Part shown: one piece after another, positions 7,544-8,686 of the stretch
How positions within the stretch are numbered: the stretch's first letter is position 1
How the letters are laid out: the number at the start of each line of letters is the position of its first letter
NCBI GenBank assembly: GCA_937874315.1
Contig: CALNAE010000252.1
Coordinates: 1-8,686, forward strand
Length of the DNA stretch: 8,686 nucleotides
Direction: 5' to 3'
Origin: an uncultured Bifidobacterium sp.
Lineage (GTDB): Bacteria; Actinomycetota; Actinomycetes; Actinomycetales; Bifidobacteriaceae
Position numbers and translations under genes: made by a program
The notes under the pieces: model-generated
The model's input: only the letters and a program-made list of their open reading frames with translations
The model's database searches: none
Told to the model about the DNA's origin: nothing

Positions 7544-7583
7544 CGACGGGACATTCGTATTATGCATACGTCATGTCCCGCCG
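7544..7583 (-). other. Long hairpin between the binding-protein and esterase genes
   Basis: CGGGACAT (7547-7554) pairs perfectly with ATGTCCCG (7573-7580). Inside it, CGTAT (7556-7560) pairs with ATACG (7566-7570) around a 5-base loop, leaving a small internal bulge. After one mismatch (7546/7581), two more pairs extend the stem to 7544 and 7583. No T-run follows on the coding strand, so this is not a classical intrinsic terminator. In an operon this position is typical of a structure that lets the binding-protein message accumulate above the downstream genes, by 3'-end protection or partial termination. It could instead be a double-stranded operator. No convincing promoter was found in the 146-base gap. 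Confidence 0.55.
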
Positions 7584-7641
7584 ATTGGTCCTCTATAGGA
7601 TCAACACCAACGAATCGGACCGTTGTCCATGTCTGTCACCG

Positions 7642-8686
7642 CTAGTTAGCAGACTTTGAACTCGAGCTTTCAGCGGCGAACTGCTTGACGATGGCCTTTC
7701 GAGCCTTGTCCTGATCCTTTGCATTCTTCATGTCAACTGCAAGCACCTGATCCATGCCCAATCCCTTGGTGGTGGAACGCATGTCGCTGAGAATCTTGTT
7801 AAACGCGCTGTCGCTGTTTGCGAATGAAGCCTTCCAAGAATCGTTGACAATTTCGGTCTTCACAGATCCACGCAACGTGGAAATTTGCGAATTTTCATCT
7901 GGCTGAACATATGTGGCACCCGGGGCCACCTCAATCATATTGTTCTTCTTGAGATACTCCATAGTCGTCTTGGCACCGCCCATATGCGCTGACCAATCCT
8001 GACTGAGGGGGTTGGCATTAGTCTTTGCCACTTCACTGGGCCAGGTAGAAGCGTTGAACGCATAGCCCGTATTGGGATCGATGTCGTTGACCAACACCGT
8101 AGGATAGTTCAGTGCCGAGATTCCGTCGGAATATGAACCGCCGCCATAACTCGCCGGCACGTTGGCGCTGCCGCCATTGAGCACCTTCTCGCCGAAGTCG
8201 GTGAGTACTGGTTTGCCGTTCTTGATTGTCCAATTAAGACCCTTGGGCCCTGCGGCGCCACCAGTCTGAGCGCCTGAATCATACACGCCTTCGGGGGAAT
8301 ACAGCCAGTCGATGAATTTCACTAGACGCTGCTTGTTCTTTGCCTTGGATCCGAGAGCGATCATTGTGGTCGACCCGTTCGGTGTAGCGCCATAGGAGAA
8401 GATTTTCTGATCCTTGAGCGGTGCGATCATGAAGCCCTTGCCTGCTGCCTTGTTCGCAGTAGTGTTGTATGCCGCCTGTCCCAGCCATGGCCAGAAGGAG
8501 AACAGCACTTTGCCTTCCTTGTACTTGGAATTCATGGTGTCATAATTCTGTGTAGTGGATTCCGGATCAATGAGTCCAGCACGGTATGCCGAATTGAAGA
8601 ATTTGAGAACGCGCTGGTAGATGCCGCCCTCTTTTGTAATGGATTGGTATGTTGATCCGTCAGCTTTGGCTAGCACGAAGCCCATC
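7642..8686 (-). CDS. ABC transporter oligosaccharide-binding protein, C-terminal part, 5' end cut by window edge
   Basis: Extracellular solute-binding lipoprotein that would hand oligosaccharides to an ABC importer. About 348 residues are in the window, and the frame is open to the right edge, so the Met near base 8685 is internal and not a start. Visible features include GGIYQRVLKFFNSAYRAGLI, FSFWPWLGQ, APLKDQ, and LVKFIDWLYSPEGV, a typical helix of the second lobe in large family-1 binding proteins (LplA/LipO-like). Several aromatic residues (FWPW, NWTIK, NYPTV) could line the sugar site. The tail is Ser/Lys-rich. The signal peptide and lipobox would lie outside the window. It is the first gene read in this window and is followed by the enzymes, not by permease genes, so the permeases must be encoded upstream or elsewhere. 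Sugar specificity is inferred only from the neighbouring enzymes. Confidence 0.88.
   Translation of the reverse strand, partial: MGFVLAKADGSTYQSITKEGGIYQRVLKFFNSAYRAGLIDPESTTQNYDTMNSKYKEGKVLFSFWPWLGQAAYNTTANKAAGKGFMIAPLKDQKIFSYGATPNGSTTMIALGSKAKNKQRLVKFIDWLYSPEGVYDSGAQTGGAAGPKGLNWTIKNGKPVLTDFGEKVLNGGSANVPASYGGGSYSDGISALNYPTVLVNDIDPNTGYAFNASTWPSEVAKTNANPLSQDWSAHMGGAKTTMEYLKKNNMIEVAPGATYVQPDENSQISTLRGSVKTEIVNDSWKASFANSDSAFNKILSDMRSTTKGLGMDQVLAVDMKNAKDQDKARKAIVKQFAAESSSSKSAN

Noticed and set aside
7590..7641. Candidate promoter (TATAGA-like box) in the gap after the binding-protein gene
   Set aside because: No matching -35 element at a suitable distance was found, so it is not supported as a promoter.
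8683..8685. ATG near the right edge as the start of the binding-protein gene
   Set aside because: There is no signal peptide or lipobox after it, and the sequence begins in the middle of a binding-protein fold. It is an internal Met of a gene cut by the edge.

Overview
The window is one strand-uniform block of carbohydrate-catabolism genes. All six supportable genes lie on the minus strand and are tightly packed, so transcription runs from the right edge to the left edge. The DNA is GC-rich with a preference for G/C at third codon positions. The enzymes lack secretion signals and sit behind an oligosaccharide-type ABC solute-binding protein. This layout fits an actinobacterial gut saccharolytic organism, most probably a Bifidobacterium or close relative. 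The genus is an inference from style, not from a marker gene.

Layout in transcription order: (1) 8686-7642, C-terminal part of an ABC transporter solute-binding protein, cut by the right edge; (2) a 146-base intergenic region with a long hairpin and short palindromes; (3) 7495-6821, SGNH/GDSL-type esterase; (4) 6828-5359, GH29 alpha-L-fucosidase, overlapping the esterase by 8 bases; (5) 5283-3106, GH3 beta-glucosidase; (6) 3045-1000, GH31 alpha-xylosidase of the YicI type; (7) 935 to the left edge, a GH5 endo-glucanase-like enzyme without a signal peptide, cut by the left edge. Gaps between the last four genes are 60 to 75 bases, and each carries a short tandem direct repeat.

Together the genes read as a locus for uptake and cytoplasmic breakdown of xyloglucan-type oligosaccharides. 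The binding protein captures the oligosaccharide. The SGNH enzyme would remove O-acetyl groups, GH29 the terminal fucose, GH31 the exposed alpha-1,6-xylose, GH3 the exposed glucose, and GH5 would cut longer beta-glucan backbones internally. A beta-galactosidase, the ABC permeases and a regulator would also be expected but are not in the window. The substrate is inferred from the enzyme combination. The best single indicator is the GH31 enzyme, which keeps most of the residues that define YicI alpha-xylosidase.

Oddities worth attention: the GH31 protein ends about 90 residues earlier than YicI, apparently lacking the distal C-terminal domain; it has Arg where YicI has Phe308; the GH5 catalytic acid is followed by Leu rather than Pro; and the leaders of the GH31 and GH5 genes carry A/C-rich tandem repeats right before the ribosome binding site.
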